64,000 nucleotides of DNA from positions 8,494,001-8,558,000 of the forward strand of contig CM038910.1 in NCBI GenBank assembly GCA_021904315.1. The letters run 5' to 3'. Source of the DNA: Sphagnum magellanicum (taxonomy: Eukaryota; Streptophyta; Sphagnopsida; Sphagnales; Sphagnaceae). The translations under genes were made by a program, and so were the position numbers. Of the stretch, positions 1 through 12,639 are shown piece by piece (positions within the stretch are counted from its first letter, which is position 1; each line of letters opens with the position of its first letter). The notes under the pieces were generated by a model, which saw nothing but the letters and a program-made list of their open reading frames with translations, searched no databases and was not told the origin of the DNA.

Positions 1-2822
1 CAATAAATCAACAAAAATCTGTAGTCTAAGGTTATTAATGAAGAAGATACCATCCATGATTCAAAGTTTCCAAAAACACCTCAAAGAATTAGAAAGGAAA
101 GAAAATTTCCTAAAAGGCTAAAGGATTTTGTAGCAACTGTTAAATATGCCAACATAACAAGGTTTCTAAAGGATCCAATAACTTTGGCAGAAACTTTTGC
201 ATGAGATGATGCAGATCAGTGGAAGGTAGCAATTGAGGAAGAGATGGAGTCTTTGAGAAAGAACAACACATGGGTGTTGTCAAAGCTATCAAAAAATTAC
301 AAAGCAATTAGATGTAAATGGGTGTTCTAAACCAAGAGAAATGTTCAAGGCAAGATTGCGCGTCACAAAACAAAGTTCGCTGCTAAAGGATGCGCACAAA
401 AACATGGATTCGACTTCAACAATACTTTTGCTCTAGTAGTGAAGCTCATTTCAATTTGCTCATAATGAAGCCATCACAACATTACAGGATTTGGAGGTGT
501 ACCATGTTGATTTCAAAAGTGCGTTCTTAAATGGGGATTTCAAAAAACTCATCCTCATGACACAACTAGACGGGCAAATTCTTACAAGTGAAAAGGAGCT
601 TGTTTATAAGCTGCAAAAATCCTTATATGGACTAAAACAAAGTTTAATGGCTTGGTACCAATAATTGGACAATATTCTTTTGGAAAATGGGTTTTGGAGG
701 TTGGAATTAGATCATAGTGTCTACATCAATGTAAATGTGATCATTGCTATATACATGGATGATCTTTTCATTTTTGCACAGTGCACAGAAGTTTTTCATT
801 GATTGAAAAACATATTTTGTGAAAAAAAATTGATGACTAATTTAGGAAAGCTTTAGTTTATTTTGGGACTCCAAGTGATATGGGACAAAAACCAAAGAAG
901 TAAAGTCACCACCAAAGAAAAGGGATAATCTAAATAGGTAATCTTTTTTCTGTTATTTGGATCATAGTATCAACATCAACCCTATAGTAGTGGCTGCATA
1001 AAGCTTTTTATCTTAATAATAACCACAAACTTCCTCTATTCTTCTTTTCAACTATGTTCAGACCATAAACTAAGGACTTCAAGGGATCAGAACTCTCTTT
1101 GGATTCCTCTCAAAAAGCCCATTGGTCCTATGGAGGTTCATAAACAAACATTGACTTAATGCACCCATGCCCTTTCCAGTAGAATCATTCAGCAAAAGAG
1201 TTGGATAGAAAAACAGATTAGTTCCCAAAAATTTAGTTCTTCACTTGGCACCCATAACAAACCTAAAACCTTTTTCTCCTCGGAGCTCCCACAATTCAGT
1301 AAGTACTTTCTCTTTCCCAAACTTAATCAAACTGATAGGTTTTTCCAAGATTCCCAATTGACACCCAAACCCATAAACACTCCACATGGATCACTTTAAA
1401 ATCACTTAACACTATCATCACTTCCCCGGACTTAGTCCCTACATCTAACATAGATTAACCTTCTATTTTCTTGAAGATTATAATGTAATGAAAAGTGATA
1501 GCTTCAAGTTAGAAGAACACACAAAACAAAAAAGCATTCTTCCTTTTTTGTCCAAATACACTCCAACACACATTTTTGTTTTAGAACCTCAATTCTCAAA
1601 GGAAAACTTTGCCTCTTTAATGACTTGAGCTCCTTGATTTATAGTCCATCCCACTTCCTTTCGTTTTCATCACCTTCCCAACACCAACCAGTCTTGTGCA
1701 ACATGATCTACATGGCTCACGATAAACCCATTCCATCATCGAAGCCAACTCAAAAAACCATCACCATTGAATTACAAACTTCGAACACCATAAACCTACA
1801 AACAAACAACACACATTGAGACATAGAAACAAATAATAAACATTAGACTTTCAACACCTTCAAAATTCATGATGAACAATTATCTGCTACTTTGGTATCT
1901 TGTGTCATCATGAATTAGGGTCGTTTCCCTCCTTTCATCCACATCCATAAAAAATGTTTGATACTAGCTTTTCGTCACAATATTACCTTAGGCCAATCAA
2001 GTTACATCGCAAGCCCTTTGACAAAATTCCAAATGGATGCATACAATCCAGTTGCTACCCCTCTAGAAGCAGGTGCTAAACTTTCCAAGAAGCAAAGTCC
2101 TAGCTCAAAGAAAGAAGAATTTTAGATTGTTAATATTCCATACAGGAAAGCTATAAGTAGCTTCAAGTATTTACATGGTTGGCACAAGACCAAATATAGT
2201 TGCAATAGTGGGAGTTGTTGCCCAATTCTTCAACAACCCTTGACTTGCACATTGGCAGGTAGTCAAAAGACTTTTGAGATATATGTAAGGTTCACAGAAT
2301 CTTGTGTTATGATACTCTCGTGATCTTCTTAACAAGAAGACCTTGGAGCTTTGTGGTTTTGGTGATATTGACACAAGGAGATCAACAACTGGCTATGTTT
2401 TTCTTTTGGGAGGAGCACTTGTTTCTTGGGCCAGCAAGAAGCAATCAACAATCGCTCTTTCTTCTACAAAAGCAAAATACATGGCATGCACTCATGCAAC
2501 AAAGGAGGTTTTGTCACTTAGAAGACTCTTAGGTGAAGTGGGATACATGCAAAAAAATGCAACCCTCATACTTAACGATAGTCAAGGGAGCTTGGCTTTG
2601 TTGAAGAGTCCAGTGCATCACCTACGCACAAAGCACATAGATGTCCAGTTCCATTTTGTGAGGGAACATATTGCCTCCAATGAAGTTTTGTTTGACTACT
2701 GCTCTACTAAGGAGATGGCTGCTAACATTTTTACCATGGTAGTCCCCAGAGATCAGTTTGAAACTTGCAGGAGCAAGTTAGGATTAGTGTATCACAAGTA
2801 GAAAAACATTGTCATTCAGTGG
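1..2822 (+). mobile_element. Ty1-copia retrotransposon remnant: reverse transcriptase and RNase H (5' part outside window)
   Basis: Translated pieces on the plus strand follow copia pol order. Near 200-440 is the start of the reverse transcriptase (WKVAIEEEMESLRKNNTWV, then CKWVF and FAAKGCAQKHGFDF). Near 600-660 is LVYKLQKSLYGLKQ, and near 750-775 the catalytic YMDDL box. The RNase H half (2343-2801) reads [36 protein letters not shown], the [16 protein letters not shown] motif and a C-terminal tail. Reading frame changes and in-frame stops occur throughout, so it is dead. The pol homology breaks off near 920 and resumes near 1970, so about 1 kb of unrelated sequence is inserted between the two halves. 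Element class is clear; exact ends are not. Confidence 0.85.
925..1965. other. Unassigned insertion inside the copia pol
   Basis: Copia homology stops around the LGLQVIWDKN segment and resumes at the segment before the RNase H domain (SSYIASPLTKFQMDAYNPVA). The roughly 1 kb between them has no recognisable protein and only one short ORF (1625-1819) without known motifs. I could not identify terminal repeats or a target duplication, so the boundaries are approximate. Confidence 0.4.
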
Positions 2823-2825
2823 GAG

Positions 2826-3130
2826 TGTTAAAATAGCAATGAGCTATCTTAGTTTATTTTGTGATGGACCTGCTAAATTATTTCAGCTACCGATCCAGCT
2901 GATTTCTCTCACCCACCAACACATGCTGCTAGCTAGTGTAGATCTATTGACTTTCACCTGATCTTTAGGATCGTATTAATTCCTTTGGCCATATATATTT
3001 GCCTGCTTGGCATCTCAATAAAATAACCTTCTTTGTTTCTCTTGCAAAATCAGTCCAGTGACAAGAGAGCATGAGTCCTTAGAGAATATTCTTATTGATC
3101 ATGAGGCTTGTTGTTCTACTCCTGCAAACA
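2826..3130 (+). repeat. Probable 3' LTR of the first copia element
   Basis: The pol ORF ends at 2801 and is followed by a purine-rich stretch (GTGGGAG) and then TGTTAAAATAG, the usual copia layout of polypurine tract plus LTR start TG. A candidate LTR end is the CA at about 3130 (CCTGCAAACA). An AATAAA near 3018 could be its polyadenylation signal. The 5' LTR lies outside the window, so the end cannot be checked by pairing. Confidence 0.5.
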
Positions 3131-3735
3131 AGTTCTAGATGGAGTCCTCACTACCTCAACAAGGTTGTTTTGATGTAAATCAATGAGATGCTGGTGAGAA
3201 GACTACACAGCCAAGGGAAATTTGTGATGAAAGATTCAGCAAGGGTGAGCAGCTGCAAGATATAATTGGAAGATTTTTCGGGTTAGGATGGGGGTGTTTT
3301 TGTGTGTTGGTGTGTTCAGAAGTTGTAAGTTGCATGCATTCCGGGTGAACATTTTTTGGAGATGAATGCTCCGGACTGTGTTTGTGGTTTTCAGTCCCCT
3401 GTTTTTAGATTTTCGCTTCATCGAGTTTGATGACAGAAGACAAGGGAAGTTCATGTAGACATAGATTAGGAATTAGGTGTGGAAGTGATGAAGGGTACAG
3501 GGGATTACTGAACTCAAATATGGAGCCATCAAATTCCTAGGAGTGATTGTGCCTGGGAAGAATTTCATCTTGTGAGGATAGTGTGGGTTGTTGGGAATCC
3601 TCTTGGGAATGGGGGTGAGTACCTATATCTACAGGAGCTCCAAGTGAAAATTACCACATGGACTTCATGGGCTATCTGTTGTAGTTATTTGGCAGATTAA
3701 CCCTTGTCAAGACCTTTAGTTTCTGGAAATGGGAG
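3131..3735. other. No recognised gene
   Basis: Stretch between two LTR-like blocks. The longest reading frame (3236-3454, minus) has no recognisable motif. It ends in a polypurine-like AAATGGGAG directly before a TGTTAGGATG sequence. Nothing else is supported. Confidence 0.5.
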
Positions 3736-4056
3736 TGTTAGGATGTTCATTAAACAAACTGGTGGGACAGAATGGGAATATCTCTAGGTTGAACATGTTC
3801 AGTTAAGCATCTATGATTCCGACAAAAAACCCTGGTAGTTCATGAGAGAATCTGAAGGATCTGATTCACACTGAATTTATGTATTAAAATAGGAATTGTG
3901 TTTATGCAACAACTTGCATCCAATTTGGCTGAGACCTATGTTGGTTGCTGCATCAGTGTCTCTGCAATTGGAACTTCAATATGAGGTTACCAAGAGTGTT
4001 GGTCATGTTGTATTTGAGATATAGGGTGTATTGCAATTAGTCTACTACCCTTCTTT
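3736..4056 (+). repeat. Possible LTR of a second copia-like element
   Basis: Starts TGTTAGGATG after the purine tract AAATGGGAG and stops just before a sequence resembling the initiator-Met tRNA primer site (4058-4069). Having a polypurine-like tract on one side and a primer-site-like sequence on the other fits an LTR shared by tandem elements, but it does not resemble the LTR at 2826. No partner LTR was found in the window, so this is tentative. Confidence 0.3.
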
Positions 4057-4057
4057 T

Positions 4058-4071
4058 TGGCATCAGAGTCA
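4058..4071 (+). promoter_or_regulatory. Primer-binding-site-like sequence (initiator Met tRNA)
   Basis: TGGCATCAGAGTC matches the common plant copia primer site TGGTATCAGAGC with few changes and sits right after the LTR-like block, where reverse transcription would be primed. Confidence 0.4.
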
Positions 4072-4099
4072 GTTGATCATTCTGTTGTTATAGAATTAG

Positions 4100-4720
4100 G
4101 ATATCAAGCATGCCTTCCAGAATTGATGCAACAACGTGTCTGTTTCCAGCAATGAAAAATCTAGTGTTAACATCACTAATCAATTAGATTATGAACAGCA
4201 TATTTTAGATAGGTTTGATTATTTAGAGAATTTTAATGTCCTTAGTGTTGGTTATGTTGTTGCACTTGGTAGGATTTGGAGTGGTGAATGTCATAGGTTT
4301 TGATCCAACAGAGGTTGCAATAGGTGATATTGCTGTGAAGGTAACCCACAGTGGATTTCTGTCAAAAGTCTATGTTTGGGTGAAGCTTCAAGATGGACCA
4401 CAGGGATGGGGAATTGTTGCACAACCCCAGGGCAGATATTATTTCACCTCATATTTTGCATAGGATATCTGCATCAGATTATGAGACAATAACTGATGTA
4501 CCAAGACATGTGGAGACATCTGGATCCCAAAAGTTCCCATATCTCAACATCATTACATACAATTTTTCATACCTGGTCTTGAGGAATTGATGCAAGCTGG
4601 AGACAAGTTACAAGCATCTGGCGTTTCATCAAAACTTCTCAGTTGGGCTATGCCCAGATTTGGATCAAAAGCTTTATTGGCAGCTGGAAAATACAGATGA
4701 GCACATTTTTCCCCTCATAA
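4100..4720 (+). pseudogene. Degenerate coding remnant downstream of the primer site (unrecognised, possibly gag)
   Basis: Short open stretches follow the primer-like site: about 50 codons around 4153-4300 and a 75-codon ORF at 4236-4463. The first contains YEQHILDRFDYLENFN, the second VAIGDIAVKVTHSG and DGPQGWGIVAQPQGRYYF. Further open sequence runs to about 4700 with frame changes. I do not recognise a family. Its position after a primer site suggests a gag-type polyprotein, but that is inference only. Confidence 0.25.
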
Positions 4721-7606
4721 CATCTGAATATAGAATTCTGAGTCCAGTGAGAGGAAGGGAGCCAAGAAATTTGATATGTGACCACACTAATTCCATTAGA
4801 CAATCAGAAAAAGAGAAGATCATTGATTAGTGCTGACATAAACCATGAGATGCAAAATTCAGTCAGGGGTATCAGCATTTCATGACATTTGCTTTAGGGA
4901 TGAACCTGATGGTGACTGTGCAATATTCACTGAGTAGGCTGAGGTCCTTTGAGGTTTCTCCACCAAGAGAGTGCCAGTTTGGGTCTGGGTCACAAGAACT
5001 TGAACCCCTGGGTTTAGCACTGCAAATCAGGGAACCTTCCAACACTGGTTGCAATGCCCTGCATGGGTAATTGGTGTGACCTGCCTTGCAAATATTTAAT
5101 GTGGGAAGAAACCAACTCCTCCTTTACAAGATCTACAATCTTAAGGATATTCTATAATCTTTCTATATATGTAATATGTATATAATATATGGTTTTCCAT
5201 AATCCTTTCAATTTCTTTTCTTGAGAGTCAAGACAGCTTTTATAGGGTTTTTTAATTGTGGTGTTTAGATTTTGATGGGGTTTCTTTTGTGATTTCTTTA
5301 ATTGCATTTCTTTTTGCTCCAAGTTCTTGTTTCTTTGGTTGGAGTTCTTCCATGGTCATTAAACTACCTACCTCCCATGTTTTTTTTTCGCCCTTTTTCA
5401 TTGATGCTGAGTAAATGGCAAATTGTTGATGACAACATGAAGCCAATATTCTATACACTAAAGAATTTAAGTGGAAAACTTCAGGCAACTTTCTAAATTT
5501 ATTATTACATGGTTCGAATTGTGGTGAAAATTTTCTAATTTCGAATTATATTCGAAAAATCTTTAAATATGGCCCAAAAACACGAAAATCTTCATTAATG
5601 GTCACTTTTTCTAAAACTTTTTCTACCATTGTGTGCAATTTCACCACAAGAAATAAACTACCTACCTCCCTGGTTATTCATCTACCTGTTTGGAAGCCCC
5701 ATGCTAATAACTGTCCCTCCATCTTCAACATCATGTTTTGTCTTTATCTTGGCCATCCCTTACAGAACACCTCCTCTTTGTGCCATCATTTGCTGTTTCC
5801 TTTCCACCAAATGACTTGGCATTTTCTATCATTGGTTGTAGAAATCAATCTGTAACTGACAGCTGGAGACCTAGCTGAACTCATCATGCTGCTTTTTTTT
5901 GGGTCAAATTCCTTTTTCATTCAAATTAACTCACCAAAATCACAGGGTTTTTATCATCTCTCATAAATTTGACTAAACCTAGCATGCTATAAAGAGAAGA
6001 GCCACTACCTGATAAACCCTTCCTAGGAGTCTATTTATCAAAATCCATCCCTAGCCCACAAGTGTTTTCAACAAGGCTTAGCTTTAGGTCAAGCAAGCCT
6101 AGAGTATTCTCATGCAAAATGTACATGGGCACCCCTTTCCCTAGCCCACCTTCTTCCTTTTACATTGTTGTTGCAATTCAATCATCCTTTTCATTTTCAT
6201 CCTTACTGGGTAGCTATGGCAGTTGATACACAAAAGGTGTGATCTTTCAGCAGTTACATACTACTAGGGTGATATATAGCTCAATTCATATTGTTTGTTT
6301 GTGACCCTTGTATATTATACCTATTCATGTGGGCATGTCTCAATTTTTTAAAAATTACACCAATTGTTTTCAAGATGGGGGGATAAGTGGCCATGGCAAA
6401 TTTTATACAAAGGAGACATCAACTACGAAAAATGCCACCTATTGATTTTCCTACCCATTGTTGGGATAGCGGAACCTTGTAATAGGCCTGGAATAACAAA
6501 ACACTACTCAAGCCAAAGCATCACAAATTCTACTAATCCACATATAACACCATACCATACAAAATTGCCATTACAATCCATTCATACCTTAATAACTTTG
6601 TCCTTGTCATATATGGGCCAACTACATTGAAAGCTAAAGGAAAGAGGAGTGAAATAGAAAGCAAGCTTGCAAGAAGAAAGAGAGATAAATGCCTTAGTTG
6701 GCATCCATAAATAAGAGACTCTTTACCAAAAGGCTATAGCCCCTCGTAAAGGGTGGACTCTATGTTAGTCATTTCATTGTAAATCTGAAGGCAGTGGAGG
6801 ACAATTGTGAGGGGGATTGGCTAATGGGGGAAGTAAAAGGGGGCGAAAGGGGGTGGGGGGTCGGGGAAGGGGAAGGTTGGCTACACAGATCAATGTTAAG
6901 AAGATTCTAAGATTCAAGTTTACATTTATTAAGGATAATTGTAGATAATAAAGCTCTTCATAATGTAAGTTCAATTCAAGGTATGAACATGTGGTTTGGG
7001 TGAAAGGACAATTGCAATTCAAAATTTGAGAAAAAATATATATATACGTATACAATGGGGAACCAAACTACATGTTCATAAATTTGATACTAAAATTAAT
7101 TTAGTCATGTTCTGAATTTCCTTCACTATTGTTTGTTTTCATTACTATGTAACTACATGGTTGCATTTAATTATTCAAATCTTACAATAAATACACAATC
7201 ATGGTACATCTTGCATGAAATTTGATATCCAATTTCAATCATTTCAATAAATTTTGCTGACTTTGCATATAACTAAGAATCAAGTGAGTGGGGGTCAAAT
7301 GAAAGACCAAACCCAAGTTCTTCAATTATTTTAAGGATAACTTGAATGATTAGATGGAATTTAGGTGTAGGTGAAATTTGTAAATTTTTTATTTGGGAGA
7401 GTGAGACTTCCAAAGGTAAAGTCAGCAATAGTAGTTGATTTTGCTATTTTAAACAATTTGAAAACCTAGTGAGTCAATAGATTTGGATCTTTATAGTTTT
7501 TGATCCCATGATCTTGTGGTTCTTTGGTATGAAAGAATATACATTAATGTTGTGCAAGTAAACGATTTATATTCATATATCTATGTAAAAATATATATAC
7601 ATATAG
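4720..7606. other. No recognised gene; AT-rich intergenic DNA
   Basis: Only short chance reading frames. The motif AAACTACCTACCTCCC occurs twice (about 5362 and 5655), hinting at a local duplication. A G-rich tract is listed separately. Confidence 0.5.
6811..6880 (+). other. G-rich tract with quadruplex-forming potential
   Basis: Within about 70 bases there are seven runs of four to six G separated by short loops: GGGGG at 6811, 6826, 6839 and 6849, GGGGGG at 6855, GGGG at 6863 and 6869. That exceeds the usual four-run pattern for an intramolecular G-quadruplex. No gene is adjacent. Confidence 0.6.
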
Positions 7607-7785
7607 TGTGTGTAGATTTTAATATGTATTGTGTATAAGAGTTTTAAAACTTTTATATCTCATAGATGGTTCGTATATATTGTAGAACTTTTTAAGAGTT
7701 CTCTTCTTTCCTAATATGTATACTTTCCTTGCAATCAAGTGTGTCTCCATGGATTAAAGTAGATGTCTAATGTGTGATTCCATCA
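7607..7785 (+). repeat. 5' LTR of the second copia element
   Basis: Starts TGTGTGTAG and ends ATTCCATCA just before a primer-binding site. The block with GTGTCTCCATGGATTAAAG near its end has a clear counterpart at 18008-18053. About 180 bp, short for a copia LTR. Confidence 0.6.
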
Positions 7786-7786
7786 T

Positions 7787-7801
7787 AGTATCAAAGCTTG
7801 G
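7787..7801 (+). promoter_or_regulatory. Primer-binding site (initiator Met tRNA)
   Basis: AGTATCAAAGCTTGG directly after the 5' LTR resembles the standard plant copia site TGGTATCAGAGC followed by TTGG. Confidence 0.6.
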
Positions 7802-8289
7802 TCTGAACAAATTTGTGTTTTTTAATATTTTCAATTATATGCTAACTAACATGTCTTGAAATCAGTGAAAAAATTCAACACCAAAATTTTCAAGAATCTA
7901 AATTATAAAACAAAGCAACTTTAAAAAAATTTGATAACAAAAATTATATCACATTTGATAACAATGCACATTGACATTTCAATAGATCCTTATCAATACA
8001 TAATGGAGGAATTGAAATCAATCACATATTCACTTAATAATACTAAAATCTTACAAAAAAATTGACTCAAAAGATTCCAGATTTTAATCATATCTCAAAA
8101 ATTTGATGGGACTTTTTCCATATATGAAAACATAGATTAACATCATGGTTTAAAACTGAAAAGAATTGGTCTATTGTTAAAGGTATAGAGGTCAAACCAA
8201 TTCCCCGAACAATAGCCCAAATAGGTGCTAGAAGCCATGCACCTCTTGCCACAAAAATAGGGGTTGTAAGCAATTGGGAAAATAATGAC

Positions 8290-8925
8290 ACAATGTCCTT
8301 TACATTAATTAACAATAGTATCGACAATAGCATTATTTCACATGTTCAATTATGTCCAACATCACTTGATGCATGGAATGAATTGATTAAATTATTTGAA
8401 TCTCAAGATGTTGTTACAAAAATGTATTTAAAAAATGAGTTGCACACATTGAAAATGAAAGAAAATGGAAACATAACAAAACACACCGAACAATTATCTA
8501 CAATTGGTTCTCTACTACTGAATGATGAAGATGTTAATACATAATATGCTTCAAAGTTATAGAAGTTTATAAGTTCTATGCATAGGCAACAACCATAAGC
8601 TTACAATCTTTGATAACTTATTTAATTAAAGAAGAAACTTTGATGAAAAGTTTAAATTCATCATATATAAAATGTCTACCTTATATATTGGAAAAAGAAA
8701 CTTCAACATTAATAGAAACTAAAAAAGATACTTCCCATCTAAAGATGGAGAAGGGTCATCTAATTAAGATAGGTTTCAATAATTCAAAGATGAAATGTTT
8801 CTTTTGTAAGAAACCAGGTCATCATATCAAAGATTATAAAGCTAGAATTACAAAAGACTCTAGAAATTCAACAAGGCAAACAAATGTTGTTATCAATTTA
8901 ACAAGTTGTATATTGTAGTTGTGTT
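8290..8925 (+). pseudogene. Copia gag remnant with CCHC zinc knuckle
   Basis: 8293-8544 encodes a gag capsid segment of the UBN2 type (SHVQLCPTSLDAWNELIKLF, then NELHTLKMKENGNITKH). After frame breaks, 8610-8918 contains CFFCKKPGHHIKDYKAR, a zinc knuckle C-x2-C-x4-H-x4 in which the last cysteine is replaced by tyrosine (usual form CxxCxxxGHxxxxC). Binds the element's RNA in intact relatives. Broken by stops at 8542 and nearby. Confidence 0.75.
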
Positions 8926-9259
8926 CATAAAGAAAAACAAAGATTCTACTTGGTGTATGTTGATATTGAGGCAACATAGCACATGTCACATGATGTTGAT
9001 TGTGCATTCACCAATTATCAAACATGTGAAGAAGGTCAAGTGGTCTATTTAGGTGATAATAGCACACACAAAATTCATGTCCAAGGGGATTGTCAATCAT
9101 ATTAACAAATGGAATAGTGAAAGAAATCCCTAATGTATTACACATACAAAGAAAAACTTATTTTCAACCAAAAAATTTAATAGGGTTGGTGGAGAGATTA
9201 CTTTGAAACAAGGAAAATGTGATTTAGAAAATAGGATTTTAAAAATATTTTTATTTGCA

Positions 9260-11525
9260 CACTAGATCTTGAATTATCTAAATTGGGAAAATTTGATTAT
9301 GATAAATTAAAAATCACATTTCCTATTACTATGGGTACAAATAAAATTGAATTATGGCACCAACACATAGGTCACATGGGTGTAGTCACACTAATGTGTA
9401 CACAAGCAATTGTAACCAATGTTTGGTTTTGTATATTTAACATTTTAGGAAAAAATAAAAAACTCCAAATGGAATTGTTTCCACATAATGTTATTTTCAA
9501 TGTATTGGTGTATATATTCTAAAAGTTTAAAATCAATCTAATGAATGAAAAATACCCAAAAGCATTTTGAAAGCATTGTAACCAGTGTTTTTAGGTAGTA
9601 AAAGGACTTGTAAATGGACTTGAATTTTTTTGACAATGACATATTTTGAACAAATTTTTTATGTAAACCATAACATAATAATGTGATGAAAAATTTTAAT
9701 ATTTTTAAAAATATTTTTGTTCAAATATTCCAAGACTATTCCAAAATAAACACCCAATAAGTAGTCACCCAAAGGGCTAGGTGTGGCTCATGATATCTCG
9801 TTTGCACCCAGATTAACAACCATTAGATTAAATCAATGGAAATCTATGCCCACTAGACTTGATAATTTTCAAAAAGATGATTTTTATTTTTGCAAAACAT
9901 GTGTTAAAGGCAAACAATAGAAAACTAGCTTTCCAAAATTAAAAAACACCAAAACAATAGAGTTACTAGGAATAATCCATTCATACATATGTGGTCATAT
10001 TCAAACTCCCATTTATTTTGGTTGTAGTTATTTTATAACATTCATTGATGATTTGTCACGATACTTTATTATTGTATCCTATTAAACACAAATTAAAAGC
10101 CTTTGATAAATTTGTTATATAAATTTTTTAGTCGAAAATCAAATTAACAAAAGGATCAAAATTTTACAATTAGATAATGGTGGAAAGTATAAGTTGAATG
10201 CTTTTAATTTATATTGCCAAAAACATGGTATTAAAAGGCAATTCACTATAACAAACACACCACAACAAAATGGTGTTTCCAAGAAAAAAAATCATACATT
10301 GATTGGGGCTGCATTATCTATGTTAATTAATTCCCATTTGGCTAAAATGTTTTGGGGAAAAACTTTGTTAGCTGCAAACAATCTACAAAATAAAAGTCAT
10401 AATAAAGCTCTTTTAAATAAAACATTATAGAAATGTGGTATAGAATTAAACCCAATTTTTCATATTTATGTGTGTTTGGATGTTGTGCATACGCCCATAT
10501 TTTTAAAGATAACAAATGGGTGGTTGCAAGGTAGGGTGGCTCACTTTTTGCATCACAATTTAGTTTTTTTGTAGAGTGGCATGCATTTACATGCTATTAA
10601 CATGGCATAAAAACAATAATTTCCCAAATTTGTGGCTAAATTTAAATTGTCAACTTGAAGAAGACATATATGAAAAACAATTACAACATATATACACCAA
10701 ATATATAGTAATGGACTTTTGAAGTTGAAAAATATGGATTGTTTATTATTTGTGCCTATATATATATATATATATGCATTTTTGTGTATGAATTTTATTT
10801 GAGATATAATATAGGGAATCAATATATGATATGTTAAAACAAAAATGACATATGTGCAAAAAAATTGCTAAAAAAAATTTAACCAAAACAAAATTATGGA
10901 CTTTTGAATGGCCTAAAATGAGCCATATTTTCATAAGTCCATATCATAATCATTTTCGGATGGATTTCAATTTTTATTTTCTTGACATGTACTTTAAAGA
11001 ATGGCTAGTCTTCATATGAACTTCTTAGTTCATTAACCACCATGTAATTCCCCATTAAATTAGTGATATCAAAATAAACTACCATTTTAACATTACCATA
11101 TGGACTTTTAGGGAATGGAGCATCCACCGAAAATGACCCTTCTTAGAGTGCATACACCTAGATGTAAATTAGAATCTCACACACAAGAATTCTTAGGATA
11201 TTTTGAAGAATCCAAAGCTTATCGTCTTATGAAAAAATCTGACAAAAGAATAATTATTTCTAGAGATGTTATTTTTCAAAAAAATTCTATGAAGTTGACA
11301 TCAAATAAAGAATTAAACTTTGAAAAAAATGAATTGTTATTATATCCTAGATCTCTCCAATTGCAACAATGCACCAATCATATAAAAATCCCTCCCAAAA
11401 GTGTATCAATATTACCTTTTTATTATAAATTTTCAACTGCAAAATCAGCAAGTTCATTCACCATCAATAGAATTTACTTCCCATTTTCAAAATTTGGGTC
11501 CTCCGATCCCACTAGTACCTCATAA
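9260..11525 (+). pseudogene. Copia integrase region remnant, with inserted DNA
   Basis: IELWHQHIGHMG near 9345 is the GAG-pre-integrase motif. Copia similarity resumes at about 9785 and gives FCKTCVKGKQ (zinc-binding end), HSYICGHIQTP (where the catalytic Asp of HSDxCGP is now Tyr), FIDDLSRYF and LDNGGKYK. QQNGVSKKKNHTLIGAAL (10194-10430) carries the region of the catalytic Glu, changed from the usual NGVAERKN to NGVSKKKN. QEFLGYFEESKAYRLM and KRIIISRDVIF follow at 11115-11330. Extra sequence interrupts it at about 9530-9780 and 10510-11110. Inactive. Confidence 0.75.
10535..11113 (+). mobile_element. Relative of the GGTGGTTCAC inverted-repeat element, right end missing
   Basis: Interrupts the copia integrase frame. 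It begins GGTGGCTCACTTTTTG, matching the left terminus of the element at 16116. It shares an internal block (GGACTTTTGAATGG, then CATATTTTCATAAGTCC) near 10905-10945, in the same order as in that copy. The right terminal repeat seen at 16553-16567 was not found. A (TA)n microsatellite lies at 10757-10776. Confidence 0.6.
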
Positions 11526-11689
11526 TGAAGAAATTTCAAATGCATTTAAATTATATTATCCTTAGATGATGATATTCTTGAAATTTCACTTTTGTAGAAT
11601 TTTTTTTCAAAATTCAAAGGTCAATAATTGCCTTTTGCATTTGCATAAAAACTAAAACCAAAAAGAAAAGTTGTTCCTCCATCTCGCCT

Positions 11690-12460
11690 AATTGAAACAA
11701 TAGAGGGCAAGAAAATAACTAAACCTAATAAACATTGCTATCTGCACATAAAGCTTTGATTACACAAGATATTATGGTTGGCCCTTTAACCATGTCCAAA
11801 GCTTTATCTAGGCCTAATGCACATTCTTGGCAAACAACTATTAAAGCTGAATTTTTCAGTCTTAACAAAAATAAAACATGGGAGCTTACATCCTTACCGT
11901 AAGGAAGGAAGACAAAAGTTAATGGCACAATTGATAAATACAATGTTTGTTTTATCACTTGTGCCATGTGGATATTATTAAGTTCATGGTCTTGAATACA
12001 TTGAAATGTTTTCAATGGTTGTGAAGTTGAATTCAATTTGAGTTTTACTTACTTTAGTTACACAATATAATCTTGAGATACATTAGTTAAAAGTTCAGAC
12101 AATTTTTCTCAATGGTTATATTGAAGAAGAAATTTATATGGAAATACTAGAAGGGTTTCATGATTCTACAAATTCACATTTGGTGTGTAAACTTTTCAAA
12201 GCATTGTATGGGTTATGTTAGTCTTTTCAAGCATGGTACCAAAGATTTGACCAATACTTCATTTCTAAAGGATTTGCAAGATATGAAGTAGATTCAAACA
12301 TTTACTATCAACCAAAACTAAATGCATGTTTCCAACTTATAATAATTTATGTGGATGATTGTATCCTTGTCACAAATAGTCTACAAACATAGTTGAACTC
12401 AAGGTAATACCTTTTCAAAAGTTTGACATGACAAATGAAGGCCAACTACATTGGTAATCA
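11690..12460 (+). pseudogene. Copia reverse transcriptase remnant
   Basis: PNAHSWQTTIKAEFFSLNKN then KTWELTSLP near 11810-11900 is the conserved start of the copia reverse transcriptase. LVCKLFKALYGL near 12180 and the catalytic box YVDDCILVTNSLQT near 12350 follow. Stop codons interrupt between these blocks. Confidence 0.8.
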
Positions 12461-12639
12461 AATTATTTGTAATAGAATAGAAAGGTGGATACTTTTGTCC
12501 ATCAATCCAAATATCACAATCAAGTCTTACATGGGTATGACATGGCCAATTTGAATCCAATTTGTACACCTATGGAATCTAGACTAAAATTAAATAATGA
12601 AGATTGCCCTGAAACTAAAAAAAATTAAAATAAAATGTC

